64,000 nt of DNA from Cymbidium sinense (GCA_021442155.1 CM038215.1:207632982-207696981); one strand, 5' to 3'; shown: positions 10,831-23,713, counted from the first letter of the stretch. The notes: generated by a model not told the origin, from the sequence alone. Numbers and translations are program-made.

Positions 10831-13800
10831 ACCCTATCAAATGAATTCCAAATCTCATGAAACTTGGCCAAACCTAGTTTCTCCACATCCCAACATATCC
10901 AAAGTGGAAAAATAGAAAAATGACCATCCTACCCCTAGGACATAGAACAAATTTTGGCTTAACTCATGGGTAATTTGGTCATACCCTCTTCACATTAACT
11001 TGAGGCTTTCCTAAAAGCTCAAGGGGACCTAGGGGAGAGTGGTACACCCAACCTAATGGGTTTGGGTCAGCCCATTTGGTCTCTAGACTAAACCCGACCC
11101 TACAATCAAAAATTAAAAATTCAAACTCCCTCTTAAGCTCAAATTTAAGCATATGGGAGGTTGGCAATCCACTCCTTGGCTCAAACTGACCATGCGCACA
11201 CTCCTAACTGATCAAACAACCCTCAGCCTAAGCTCAATTGGATCAAAATGGCATGTGCATTGTCGGCCGTCCGATCCTTGAAGGGGGGAGAGATACTCCC
11301 CCTAAACAAACTCAAATATATAATTCCTTAATTTGATTGAGTGCTAGTCAGACCGAGGAGCCATCATAGAGTGATAGCAAGTAACCTAGAGCTCATTCCA
11401 TTCTCCCATTTCTTGGTTTTCAAACAGTGAAAACATGGGAAACCAATTGAATTGCCAACTTTTTCTACACTTCATTTCCTTCCAATTCCTTTTGCAGGCA
11501 CACTTAGGTGACCAAGTCAAGCTCACCTAAGTTGATTCCCAAGTTCTAATGGAAAGCAAGGATAGAATTGGATCAAAGTCGTAAGCTACTTAAGGAGGAG
11601 TTGGTCCATACATTGATCCACTCAATATCAAGTGCTCATACTCTCAACACAGCTTTGTCTCAACCAGACAAAGCTTCTCCAAGGGAATCGAGTGTCGGTG
11701 ATCACCTCTGACAAGGTATGGGATTTTTCGACCATTAAACTTAATGTGGTGTGGAGCTTTGTGAAAGAAATTTTCACCCCATCATTTTTTATCGTTGGAT
11801 TTGCCACTCTCTATCCTTAGATGGTGTGGGTTGAGTTTGATTTGAATCCATGCTAGATCAAGCTTGGATCTTCCCCTTGATCAACAGATCATGGGGATGA
11901 ACTTGGATGATCTCAGCCGTCAATCCGCACATTTTAGATGGATGGCTGAGATAATTCAGCATGTTAGAAATTCCATTTACTCTTTTTAAAATGTGGGGAG
12001 ATCCCTGGCCGTCTCTTTGTTCGGACGGTAGAGGAATAAAGTGCACACGCCACCAGCTGCCATTTGGGATGTGATGTTTTAAGTGACCCCCTCATGGTGT
12101 GACACGTGTAAAGCACACTAACTGCCACCGCCACGCATCACGCTGTGAGCCAGCGATTAGTTATGATTAATAAAATGCTTTAATTAATTCTTAATTCACT
12201 TAGAGATCTTCCAAAATTCATAACTCTTGCTAGAGAATTCAGAAAAATGTGAAATAAAATTCTATGGATAGTTAATTAAACCTTGAATATTTTAAAATTA
12301 ATTTTAATGAGTTTTGAATTATGCTTTTATCTGAATTTGAGTTTTATTGGAAAATTTATTTGCTAATTACATTTTAATTAGGCCTCTGATTAATCCCAAA
12401 TTTCTTGGGTATGCTTTTGGGTATGACTTCTACCTCCCCTAATTTTCTTGGGATTTATTGAAGGATTGATTAGAATACTTGCATATGATTTTCTTAATTA
12501 CCCTCTTTATGTAATTAAGCATAATTAGGGTATGATTAGTGATCTAAACCTATGATTAGGGTTGATTAAGGTTAGACCTAGTAAGTAAGAGGTTTATGGA
12601 ATATTTTTGGAGTATTTTTCCTAAACTATTTCCTAAACCCCCTCTTCTCTCCTTAATCTCTTCTTAATTAAGGGTTAATTCATTAATTATTCTCCTTAAT
12701 AAATTTCTAAAAATTCTAAAAAGTTCTAGAACTTAATTAATTTACTTTGGGTAGATTCTTAGGTGTTTAATAGCCTAAGTTCAATTAAGGAAATCAAAAC
12801 CTAATTCACATGTGTGAAAGGGTGTTTTGAAATTACTTAAGCTAAATCCCTTAGTTAATTAACTTTTAATTGTGAGCCAAATTGCATTAAGCCTTTTCAT
12901 TATTAGGTGCATTGCAAATTTAAATTTCTTGTGGGTTTTATGTCATCTCATTGGCTCATAATTATTTAGTTAATTCTTCTAAGGTGGTGTAGGTAAGGGT
13001 TAATTAAGTTAATTCATACCTTAACCTAATCAATGCATAAAAATGGATTTAATTATCTTAAAATTAAACAAAAATATAAAACACATGTGGGAATGGGTTA
13101 GGAATAGCAAACTCATCTCACCTTTTCAAAATTAAATCAAACTTCAAACTAAACAAAAATCACTTTGAATTCGCTTTGATTTATTCAAAATTTTCTTATT
13201 CTATAAGAATGTCTTTAGGATTTAACTGAAATGAGTTTGTTTACATGCTTTCATTACTTTGAATCTTTCCCCCAACATGTTAAGTTGTATTCCATGTGAT
13301 TTCATGCATTCATAATTTTGAAATTCAAATTTTAAAATTAAATTATTTACTTTATGTCAAATTTACATGTGCTGGCTAAAGTAGAAATATGAGTGGCTAT
13401 TATCACTACTAAATAAAAATTATTTTCAAAATACATAAATCAAATATCAAATCTAAAAGTGTGCTACTTATACTTTAATTATAAGCTTGCATGTGATAGA
13501 TTATAAAGATATGCTTAGAATAGGTTCCCTTTCTTTCTTATGTTGGTATAGTTTTGAATAGGGATTAGTGAGATGTAAGGTTCATTTGAAAAGAACCCAA
13601 CACTTACTTCATTACATACCCTATTCATCCCTATGCTATCACGTAAGAAGGGTTTCCTATACTTGCATACATAAATTACAGAAACAAAAATGAATCCATT
13701 AAATAACTTTTGCATTCTCCTTTTTCATTTCTTTTATACATATGTTTGTATTTAAGAAAAGTGGTATATTAGTCTGGACAACACCGAGATTGCAAGGCTT

Positions 13801-14954
13801 TAGGTAGCCCTAAGTAGGTCTTATATCTTACACCTCTAGTTAATAATGGTGTTGTACTCACTTATGCCTTTCTTACTTTCATGTGTGTATGTGAAAATTT
13901 GGAAAAGGAAAACCCTTTCTTCTTAAGAAAAATCATGCATATTCAACTTCTAAATTTCCTTAAATTGATTACTTAGCATACATCATAAAGTGTGTTAAAT
14001 ACTCTCATTTACATGTATAGATATGCTTAGGGCCCATCCATATGCATGTTATATATGTTGGGAAAGAAATGAAGTAATGTGTGTTATGTGAATTTTGATA
14101 CATTTTATTTAATCTTAAAATGCCTTTCTTTTTGAATAGGTTTGTTTAGAGTTTATCTAAACTTAGGATTGATAAAAAAGATTTAATCAAAACATTCACC
14201 TAAATGAAACTGAAATGTGAATCTACTTTATAAATTACTTAGGTTAGGGAAGGAAAGAGAAGTTCTCTTCTCTTTCCCTCTCTTCATAACTTAGTAATTC
14301 ATTTTAGGATCCACTTAAACCAAAACAAAACATGAAATAAAATCAACCCAAAATAATTAAACAAATTAAATGAAACCCTCCTCTAAGTTGAACACGTTCT
14401 TCACACTTAAAAAAATTTAAACTTAAAGCCACAGTTGAGCATACCACACAAACCTTCAAAGCACACGCATTAGCCTAAGTCACCACTTATAGCCTTAGGT
14501 TAGGTCAGTGCATGGTTTGATGTTATATTTTATTTTGTAATATCTATTTCAGAAAGGATGTTAGGGTGTATGCTTGTAGGATGAATGGTAGGCGTTCTTA
14601 GTCTAACTATTCTTTTCTGTAGGGGATTGTGCTAAAGGGGCGTTATCATAAATAAAAATATAAATGCTTTTGCTGGTAGGTTCTTTATACTCCTAAGAAT
14701 AATCCATAGGCTAGGTGGACTTAGTCACCCATGTGTGGAGTGATAAGTCCAATATACATGCTTGGAATTTGTGTGGTTTGTTTTAACTAACTTTTGTTTT
14801 ACAGGTGTTAGTTAGATTTCCACTTTCCCTTTTCAAGTAAATTTGTATAATTAGAATTTTGGAATAATTGTTATGGGGATTAGGATGAGTATTGGTCATA
14901 AGATCCTATCTTATGCCCCATGTGAAGCTTTGGAGCATCCCCCTTCCAACCATC
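10831..14954 (+). other. Non-coding body of solo LTR
   Basis: AT-rich, no open frame of note. It is conserved with 22540-26215 and with 39600-43740 reversed. Landmarks shared by all three LTRs are a CCGTCCGAT motif near 11266, a block GGTGTGGAGCTTTGTGAAAG near 11750, a small CCGTC/GACGG hairpin at 12009-12028, and long TTAATTAA-rich stretches from 12170 to 13100. I see no gene, RNA or other insertion in it. Confidence 0.7.
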
Positions 14955-15020
14955 CAAAAGAAGGAATAAAAGAAGAAAAGAAGAGAAAAAGAAGAAAGAA
15001 AGAAGAAAGAAGAATGAAGC
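14955..15020 (+). repeat. Purine tract (GAA-rich) inside LTR
   Basis: About 65 bases of nearly pure A/G lie between CATCCAAAAG and GCTTGAAGACC. The same tract is present, shorter or longer, at 26222-26275 and, as pyrimidines, at 39575-39630. It lies about 70-130 bases before a conserved TATA candidate. Confidence 0.75.
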
Positions 15021-15086
15021 TTGAAGACCCCTATAATAATGAATTCCTTTCTTAATTGTAATTTAATTGATCCATAATCCGAGTTG

Positions 15087-15091
15087 TATAA
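15087..15091 (+). promoter_or_regulatory. TATA-box candidate of the LTR promoter
   Basis: GTTGTATAAGGATAG, matched by GTTGTATAAGAGTGAG at 26337 and, reversed, GTTGTATAAAGGTAG at 39491-39496. The conserved core amid diverged flanks makes it the best promoter candidate in these LTRs. The transcription start is not known. Confidence 0.45.
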
Positions 15092-16575
15092 GGATAGAGC
15101 TTGGCTACCACATTTGATATTTTCAGGTTTGTGCAGTGGTGCCAGACCACAACGGCCTTTTATTCTTTGCGTGATTAGCATTATAAATTGATCGATGATT
15201 TATTTAGTTTTTGCATTAAGTGACATGATTTTCCTAGTTTCTTCCTTGCTTTATGTATGGGCTAGATGTATATTAAGCTCTTTAGAGAAAAATAAATCTT
15301 TTACCCAATCTAACAACTCAAAATAAAATTAAACAACTCATAACCTCACTTAAAGCTTTAGTTTAAAATCAAGATAAAAGAATTAGCAACCCTTAGCTAG
15401 ATGAGCATTTCTTTCGTAATATCATGCACAAATGCATCTTATTTCACTCTTGATTGGAGGACTTTCACCTTTGCTAGAGAAACTTGGTTTGACCTTTTAG
15501 AGCCATGATGGAAACTCACCTCCTCCCTTCTCGCTAATTTTGGCCAATAATCTTCTTTCTCATGAATTAGTCATATGAATCCTACTAGCCTGAGTCATAA
15601 ATATTTGCCCAAAATGAAAATTAAATGAAATTTGAATTGCATTAGATTTAGGTCATTTGAAACATGTCATTTACATGATCTAATCTCATTATGGAGTGAG
15701 TTTAAGGACTTAGTCTCTTTTTAAATAAATAACAGCCTAGCTATCTTGCATAAACATAAAGTCTTGCCTACATGTATTTAAATTTGTAGGAGGAGTTAGT
15801 TGGCGGCCACCCCCAGGCAATTGTAAGTCCAAGCTATTGGGTGGTTTGTCCTACCTTATAGAGATAAACCAACTACCCATTTTTTCCTTAGATTTAGGTT
15901 GTGCTTTCGGCCCTCGTCAAAGCTCCCTAGATGTATGTTCTAAGATTGCTTCTCCCCTCTGGGGGCCATAAGCATAATTCCTCACCTCTTAGGTATTTTC
16001 TTAATCTTGTGTTAAGAAATCTTAAGTCCTAAATTTCTAATAAAAAATGCAACCCAAATAAACTAAATCAATTTCTAAAATGTAAAGCCCAACTATAGGA
16101 TGGTTTGAGATGCTCGCTAGGTCTCCTAGTATCGTGGGTATCTCCTACTTATCTTCTATTTTGGCTTCGATAATAACTCTCACTTTTGATCAATCTCATT
16201 TGATCTTCAAACATAAACCAATCGATTGATAGCCCTTTCTTATTGAAATCTTCAAAGACAATGAATATTTACCTTAATCGAGAGTTTTCCTAAGGGATCC
16301 CGTCCATTAGGATGTAATTAACTATGGGGGCTTGCCCTTGTAGGGAACTTAACGAACCTAGTTTAAAATAAACCATGCTTTACTTTTTCATATAAAGTAG
16401 GGGAAGAATCTCTAGTACATATGTAGACCCATTATCCTTAGGAGTCCTTATTAAGATGATTAGGTCCACCAAAGGGTAGTGACTTCTGTCTTTCAAGATA
16501 GTACACTATTTCTTGATGACCTACTCGATCACCTGAATAAGTACATCTACGGATCTGCATGGAATTCTAAAATGA
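15092..16575 (+). other. Downstream part of solo LTR (putative R/U5)
   Basis: Non-coding and conserved with 26342-27820 and with 38000-39490 reversed. Recognisable shared blocks are AGTTGGCGGCCACCCC near 15800, ATGCTCGCTAGGTCTCCTAG near 16110, GGGGGCTTGCCCTTGTAGGG near 16326 and the TCTACGGATCTGCATG segment near 16547 that precedes the terminal hairpin. Confidence 0.6.
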
Positions 16576-16662
16576 AGAATTTCTATAAGGGTCTTGTTCT
16601 CTTTCATTTCTCACCAACAATTTGAAAGGTGACTCCTGATTACCCTTATTAGGAATTTTTCT
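16576..16662 (+). repeat. Terminal hairpin of solo LTR
   Basis: ATAAGGGT (16585-16592) pairs with ACCCTTAT (16642-16649), and flanking AATTTC/GGAATT-like bases extend the stem imperfectly. It lies just before the LTR end, at the place where the other two family A LTRs have hairpins of different sequence. Confidence 0.5.
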
Positions 16663-16667
16663 CCAAA

Positions 16668-16672
16668 AGATG
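16668..16672 (+). repeat. Target-site duplication AGATG (right)
   Basis: Second copy of AGATG, followed by CTTTGAACAAACTTGCC, where element A1 resumes. Confidence 0.9.
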
Positions 16673-18082
16673 CTTTGAACAAACTTGCCAAAGAATTGGC
16701 ATGTCCGAAAGATGAGTCCACTTCAATAAGGGTCCAAAATAGACAAGTCCTATCCCTTATTGATGTTGAACTCATCGAGAAAATTTCTCTTGAAAGGGAG
16801 GTTATCATTGCCTATAAGTACAAGGAGCTAGATTAGAGGCAATCCTTCATAGATTACTTGAACACCGGCAAACTACCTCAAAAAAAGTCACAAGCTCATC
16901 AAGTGAAATAGAGAGCTCTCTCCTATGCTCTCATTGATGGCACCCTGTACCACCGGTCCTTTGACCAAATATGGTTATGCTATTTAGACAAACACGAAGC
17001 CTGTGGTATTGTAACTGAGGTGCACTCAATTCTATGCGAAGTGCATCAATCTGATCCAAAGATGAAGACAAAGATCAAGAGACTAGGATACTACTGGACT
17101 TTGATGATTACAAACTACATGGATGTAACTAGGAGATGCCATCAGGGTTAGGTACATGGTGTGGTACTCCACCAACTACCCAACATTCTACACCCTACAT
17201 TGGCCTCATGGCCATTCGAGTGTTGGGGTACCGACATTGTGGGTCCAATCGATCCTCCTTCTTCCAAGGGGCATCGGCCCATCTTAGCTGCCACCGACTA
17301 CTCTTCCAAGTGGGCAGAGGCAATCCCACTCAAAGAGGTTATAGATCAACATGTGCTTCAGTTTTTTAGGAACCATATCGTATATAGGTTTAGGGTGCCT
17401 CGATGAATTATATCCGATAATGATACTGTATTCAAAAGCATGAAGATCAACAGCTTTGCCAGAAGACACGGTATAGATTGGAGATACTCCACCATCTATT
17501 ACCCCAGAGCAAATGGCTTAGCAGAAACATTCAATAAAACTCTCATCCAGATGTTGAAGAAGACTCTTGATGAGAATAAGCGACAGTGGAATGAGGAGTA
17601 AGTTAAAGCCTTATGGGCCTACCGCACCACATACCAAACTCCAACTCATTCTATCCCATTTTCTTAGTGTATGGGTAAGAAGCTGTTGTACCTTTAAAAG
17701 TTCAACTCCCATCACTAAGGATAGCATTGGGTAGCAAGATCACTACATAACAGAATGCAAAGTTACGGTTAGAAGAGCTTGAAGGTTTGGAGGAGAGTCG
17801 CCTACTGGCGTGCCAGAACCTCAAGTTGAACAAGGTCAAAATGATTCAAGTTCACAACAAGCTAGTCTGCCCTAGGTCTTTCTAAGTAAGAGAACTTGTG
17901 CAGTCCTAAGGAGTCCAATTATTGCCGGTCGAAAGATGAGAGGCAAGTTTGAACCCACTTGGGAAGGCCCCTATGTCATAGAGAAGGCCTACCAAAGAGG
18001 ATCTTATCAGCTTATTGATTGTAAAGGGGAACACCCGATGCTTCCCATTAATTAGCTCTATCTAAAGAAATATTACTCATAA
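16673..18082 (+). pseudogene. Integrase domain
   Basis: Inserts the DNA copy into the host genome. After the end of aRNH (16673-16720) the zinc-binding part reads LYHRSFDQIWLCYL, EVHQSDPKMKTKIKRLGYYW and RRCHQG (16930-17150). The core is GTDIVGPID (catalytic Asp 17233-17235), SDNDTVF (Asp 17416-17418; the usual following Gly is Asp) and ANGLAETFNKTL (Glu 17524-17526), so all three catalytic residues are still visible. The C-terminal part (RKMRGKFEPTWEGPYVIEKA, then QRGSYQLIDCKGEHP) ends with KKYYS and stop TAA at 18080-18082. There is no chromodomain. Stops near 16833, 16909, 17148, 17404, 17599, 17666 and 17883 plus frameshifts inactivate it. Confidence 0.92.
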
Positions 18083-20632
18083 AATAAATCATTATTGAAA
18101 ATAGTTGTTAATAAAAAGAACAAAAATTTGATTCCATTTCATCAAAATCTTCTTTCTTTTGAAGCATTGTTTGCTTGTCTTGCGAATCCACCGTGACATG
18201 TCTAGAATAGGTATAAGAGTCCCCCAGTGGCATCCTATCCCTCTTTTACAACACAAACACAATCTCCCAGTGCTATTAGAATATGTGTAAGAGAACCCGA
18301 GAGGCATCCTATTTTGATTATCATAATTAAGATAGGCGTGAGAGAACCCAAGTGGCATCCTTTCTTTGTATGAATTCTCGATTTCCATCTGTGGTATTGT
18401 CCCATCAAAATTCCCAAGCATGTTTAAGATAGGTATATGAGTCCCCCAGAGGCATCCTATTCCTTTTAACACAAGCACAACAACAAACACAAATCTTTTG
18501 TCTTGAGCTATTTGATGTGAGAGCAAGCCCTTATGGCACTCACTCATTGGCAGCTCCAGGTCGGGTCTACATGCTACCTGGCTAGTATGTTATCCCAGTG
18601 GTCACTTATTTGGAAGATGTAAGTCCCCACACTTTCTTCCTAACTTGACCATTGCAAACCAATGAGTACCTTGTTAATATAGTAAACTTCACTGTCTAGC
18701 TAGTTAGCTATCTCATGTTGATTTGATTTAAGAAGATATGAGTCCCCACACTTTCTTCTTGAACTAATCATCATGATCTAACTAGGTCGAGTATATTTGA
18801 GATTTAGGATAAGTCCCCCAGAGGCTCCTTTCCACTTGACTACATTTGATTCGATGTAAGCACCCCAATGGAATTCACTCAGTAGTCTCTTTAGGTTGGA
18901 TGGCACCTGTCGAGTCAAAGATAGACTATCCCAGCAATTAGTTCTATTATAGGAGGATATGAGTCCCTGAGCTTTCTTCTTAGACTGATTGTTGCAAATA
19001 GATGAGTACCTTAGGTTGGTTGATGATCGCTATACTGACATTGACTCACCCGGTAGATACACCACTCTTGACAGATGTGAGTCCCCGAGCTTTCTCCTTG
19101 AGTTGGACACTGAATACCTATTAAATATATGACTAGTCATGCCATCTTCTCCAGGATTTTGGATTAAGCCCTTAGCGGCACCATCCCCTGCGGGCACTCT
19201 ATTTAGATCACGCCCTTTGTGACCCCATTTAGACACTACATGGGTTACTTTTGGATTGGACAGTCCCCCTTTCCTAGTAGCCACCCCTGTGGTTGGAGAA
19301 TTTGTTCAGTGGATGCGCAGATTTTCCCTTAGTTCAGAAATCTGAGATAGATCTATGCTGATATAAGCTCCTTCTCAGTTTGATCCCTTGCAAACTAATA
19401 GGGCCCATGATAAATAAAAAAACTAAGCACATAAATAAATTAAATTGCTTGTGGATTAGAAATTCAAGCCCCAAAGGGCCCCTTTTTCCAAGCAGACATC
19501 CTATCTTTAGAGGCGTGTCGTGAGAACTCCATGTAATTGTCTTGAGTTGAGATAAATCCTGGTGCTCACTCGTAGTCCCAGGTAGGGTTCAATCTATTTT
19601 TCCATAAACATGTTACCCCAGCAGTCATTCCACTTTGGAAGATGTAAAACTATGACACATTCTTTCTAGCATGATTGTCACAAACTGATGGGCAGCCTTA
19701 GGTCGAGTTTGATTTATTTCCCAAAGTAACCGATCACCCCAGTGATCTTTTGTAGTGGAAGATGTGAGTCCCCAAGCTTTCTTCCCTTTAATTGATCATG
19801 GTAAACCGAAAGGCACTCCTTTGGTTGGATAGTTCTCCCATCAGCCGAGAAGCTACTCCCTTTGGTTCAGTAAATCTAAGATATGTCTAAGCTGGTATAA
19901 GCTCCTTCTCAATGTGATCCATTGAAAACAAATGGAATCCATCAAAATAAATCTAAAAATGAAATTAATAGTGAGTATCTTTGAGTTAATCTAAGTCCCC
20001 TAGTGGCGTTCACTCAATAGTCAGCCCTGGGTTGGGTTCAATCTGTTGCCTTGCCAATAGATTACCCCAGCAACTGGTCCCTACTTTGGAGGATGTAAGT
20101 CTATTAATGCTTTCTTCCTAGTATATTTTCTGCATACCGAAAGGCATCCCTTTGGTTGGCTAGCCCTACTATGTGTTTAGTAAACTACCCCTTTGGATTG
20201 GTAAATCTGAGTTAGGTCTAGTCCTCCATGGCTCCTTCTCAGTGCAATCCATCGCAAACCAATAGGGCCCATCTACAAAAATCTTGAATCTAAAAAAATT
20301 GAAACAAATTAAACCCTCTTCCCCAGTGAAAATTTCTCCTCAGTGAGACTTAAATCAAATCAAACCTCTTAGCCCCTTGTGGATGACTTGAACCTGCTTC
20401 TCTAGTGGAAGGTTCACATACTCCATCTCTAATGGATTCCTTCTTCCCTCCCTTATTTCCTTGACATAAGTAGAGTCACATTGCACTAAGCCCTTGATTC
20501 CTTCTACACCTTGGGTTAGGGATAGATTGTTTCTATTAGTGCTTATGATCAGTTGGTGTTGTTGATCATTTCAATCAACACTAATATGTGCGGTGTTCCT
20601 TGTCAGTCACACCACACCTATTGGGCGCCCTT
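18083..20632 (+). repeat. 3' untranslated region with tandem hairpin units
   Basis: No coding sequence. Two kinds of short hairpin unit recur. The first has ATAGG and CCTAT arms around GAGTCCCCCAGTGGCAT (18207-18238; 18429-18460; weaker ones near 18280 and 18335). The second has GGAAGA and TCTTCC arms around TGTAAGTCCCCACACTT-like loops (18612-18640, 18731-18759, 18957-18986, 19073-19102, 19637-19665, 19757-19785, 20095-20125). The AGTCCCC loop is common to both. Hypervariable tandem repeats in this position are known for Tat elements. The region ends with a GGGCGCCC palindrome (20623-20630) two bases before the LTR, and I see no purine-rich polypurine tract there. Confidence 0.75.
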
Positions 20633-21039
20633 TGTTGACCTCATTTTTAGGATGAGCTCTCAACCCCTCCATCTTAGACATAGGACTCCTCTTAGACTTT
20701 AAGAAATCCTTAGTCTTAAGACACATATAGTGATTAGGTGGACACTCAACCTAGTTCTAAAGACTTAGAAGAGTTATCCATAGGAATAGGTCATACCTTA
20801 AGGGTGTTAGGAAAATTTTTACCCCATGCTTGAACATTCTTACTTCCTTCAAGTCAAACTCCAAATCAACATCAAACCTAAATCAAGTCTAGCCTAATTG
20901 ATTTTCTCCAAACTCAAATCAATAACACATGATTGAAACACATGATTGAAACACATGATTGAAATACATGATTGAAATCCATGATTGGAACCCATAATTC
21001 AAATCCAAAATTCCAAATCTTTTCTAAGTCCCTTAATTC

Positions 21040-21345
21040 CCTCTTAAGGACTTAGCCTAAATCAAACCTAAATCAATTCAAACTCATGAAACCTTCTCAT
21101 AAATCATTTATATTCTCATTTATATTTATATATATAAATGAAATATAAATTCAAATCAATCAAACCAGATTCAAAAATTCAAATTCAAAACTCCAAATCT
21201 TTCCTAAGCCCTTTAATCCTCTCTTAAGGACTTAGCCTAGATCATCATCAAATCACTACAAATCTTTGAAATTTTCTCATAAACCATTTATATTCTCATT
21301 TATATTCACATATATAAATGAAATATAAATTCAAACAATCAAAAT
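21040..21345 (+). repeat. LTR minisatellite, two copies
   Basis: Units centred near 21130 and 21310, each with CATTTATATTCTCATTTATA and ATATATAAATGAAAT. Same repeat as at 8800-9640 (five) and 44930-45345 (three). Confidence 0.8.
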
Positions 21346-21679
21346 CACTTCCAAAAATCAAACTCAAACTCATTCAAAATCCAACCTATGCCTTTCAAGT
21401 CAAAATCTTGAACTTAGCCAAATCAACTTCAAATCATGCCAAACTCTTGATTTCCTTCATGATTCAATCAATCCTTCAATCATGAATCCAAATATAAATA
21501 CAAATTTCAATCACTTAATCAAAACTCAATTCAAAAATCAAGCCAAAATCCATTTCATGTTCACCTTTTGAACTTGAAATTGTCAAATGAATCAAAACTC
21601 ATTTGACTTCAAACCACTTGCAAATGGATTTATATTTCAATCATAAGTCCATATACAAATTCAATCAAACTCAAATCAA

Positions 21680-22540
21680 GATTTGACCAAGCCATTTGAC
21701 TCACTTAGGCTCACTTGACCCAAAGTGACATAAAGTACCCCCTTATGAGCCAAATTCTAATCCTAATCAAATTGGATTGAACTAAGCCCATCAATGCTTC
21801 TCATCATGATCAACAATCATCATGAGATGATCAATCAATCAAATTGGGTCAAACCAAGTCAAACCTAAGGGTTGACCAAGTCAACACTTAGCCAAAATGA
21901 AACCCAACATAGCCAAAATCCACCATAGGCCAAATTGATTGAAACCAATGATCTAAGTTCATTCATGAACAATATTTAAACTTGACCAAGTCAACATTTG
22001 AGCTTAACCTAGCTCAATTGGCCACTTGATCCAAGTTGACCCAACTTGACCTAAAAAGTCAAAATATGTCAAAACTTGATCTAAGCCAAATTGATTGAAA
22101 CCAATGGGTCAAGTTCATTACAAATCACTTGTTAAGCTTGACCAAAGCCTCAATTGGCCAACTAAACCTAACCTAGCCCAATTGGCCTTGAACCCAACAT
22201 GACCTAAAAGGACATATTGAGCCAAATTCAAACTTAACCAAAATTGATTGGAAACAAAGATACCAATCCAATTCACATGACTAACCAAACCTAAACCTAC
22301 CCATGACCTAGCTCAAATAGGTCAAATGGATCAAATTGGTCAACTTGACCCATTTGACCTAAATGAAGTCATATGAGCCAAATTCAAACCTAAACCAAAT
22401 TGAATCAAACCAAAGCTACCAAAATATTTCAAATGGTCATATGAACTTGACCCAACCCTTGGTTTGACCCAATTTGATCAATTTGTCAACTTGACCCAAG
22501 TTGACCCATTTTAACCTAAATGGGTCAACATGAGCAATAC
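21680..22540 (+). promoter_or_regulatory. TTGACC-rich block in the 3' LTR
   Basis: Same block as at 9960-10830, with many TTGACC and GGTCAA cores, densest at 22320-22530. Some sites differ between copies, but the density is kept. Confidence 0.45.
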
Positions 22541-23713
22541 CATACCAAATGAACTCCAAATCCAATGAAACTTGGCCAAACCTATTTTCTCAACATACCC
22601 AACATATCCAAATTCAAAAATCAACCAAATTACCATTTTACCCTAAGGCCATAGAACAAATTTTGGCCAATTCCACTTGGAATTTGGTAAATCCTCTTCA
22701 TACCTACTTAATACTCTCTTAATAGATCAAGTGAATACTAGGAAGGGTGGTGCACCCAACCCAATGGGTTTGGGTCAGCCCAACTTGACCTAATGGACAA
22801 ACTGACCACTCCCCTTGAAATGGCCACATTGGAATCACGCATCAACTTATTTTGAGCACATGGGAGGTTCATATTCCCACTCCTCTGGCCAAATCGAACT
22901 CAAGGATAATCTTGACAGCTCAAGCACCCCTTTCAATCTTAGCAATCAAATCAAAATGATAAGCCTATGCTCAGCCGTCCGATTGCCAAAGATGGAGATA
23001 TACTCCCTATAATTCATTTCGATTCTAACTCCCCCTCTATCGATTGAAGCTTAGAAACTCAGAGCAAGCCTTAGAGAGTATTCCCAAGCTTCTTAGCGAG
23101 GATTTGAAAACTCTATTTCTCAGTTTTCAGAGTTTGAAAATAGGGGAGTTCTATTGAAAAGCCAATTCACTCCATACTAAAAATCAGTGCAATTCCCTTT
23201 GCACACTCCATCAGTAAGCTCAATCGAGCTTGCCCAAGCTCTCTTTTATGTTCTTGAAGCAAGGGGAGATCCAATTCGATCAAGGCCAAGCTCAAGCTAA
23301 GGAGGAGGTGACCCATAGGAAGATCAACTTAGCCTCAGCCCCTCAAACTTTCACCAAAAGCTTTGTCCAAACCAGATTAAGCTTCTCCAAGGGAATCAAG
23401 TGCCGGTGAGGTTAGCCATTTTTTGATCACTAAACTAAATGTGGTGTGGAGCTTTGTGAAAGAAATGTTAATCTCATAGGATCTTGACTGTAGAATGTAA
23501 TCTTCTATGCATGCTGATGGTGTGGGTAAAATTTGGGACCAATCCGAGCTCAATCGAGCTCAGATCATCTCCTAGAACATGGATGGCCTCCATTGTTCAT
23601 AGGGGAGATCAGGGAAGGATCTCTAGTCATCCATCCTCACATTTTGAATGGACAACTGAGATTAAAACACACTTTATATCCTATTTTTATCCCCTCTGGT
23701 CTGCGACTTTAAT

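Larger units (their letters stand above)
8454..16667 (+). mobile_element. Solo LTR of family A (8,214 bp)
   Basis: Starts TGTTGACCTCATTTTTAG, like the LTR starts at 20633 (+) and 45792 (-). It is homologous to both LTRs from end to end. It ends TTTCTCCAAA, which lines up with TTTCACCACA (A1 3' LTR) and TTTCATCACA (A2 5' LTR), so the terminal CA seems mutated to AA. A five-base target duplication flanks it and no internal element sequence is present. A solo LTR left by recombination between two LTRs is therefore the simplest reading. It has no coding sequence. Recognisable parts are a minisatellite, a TTGACC-rich block, a purine tract, a TATA candidate and a terminal hairpin. Confidence 0.88.

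Noticed and set aside
14873..15181. Lys-rich frame and its antisense Phe-rich partner
   Set aside because: Product of the GAA-rich tract in the LTR; not conserved as a frame in the other two LTRs.
8454..16667. Possibility that this is a complete non-autonomous element with short LTRs rather than a solo LTR
   Set aside because: No terminal repeat is visible between its ends, and the same full length recurs as the 3' LTR of A1 and the 5' LTR of A2.
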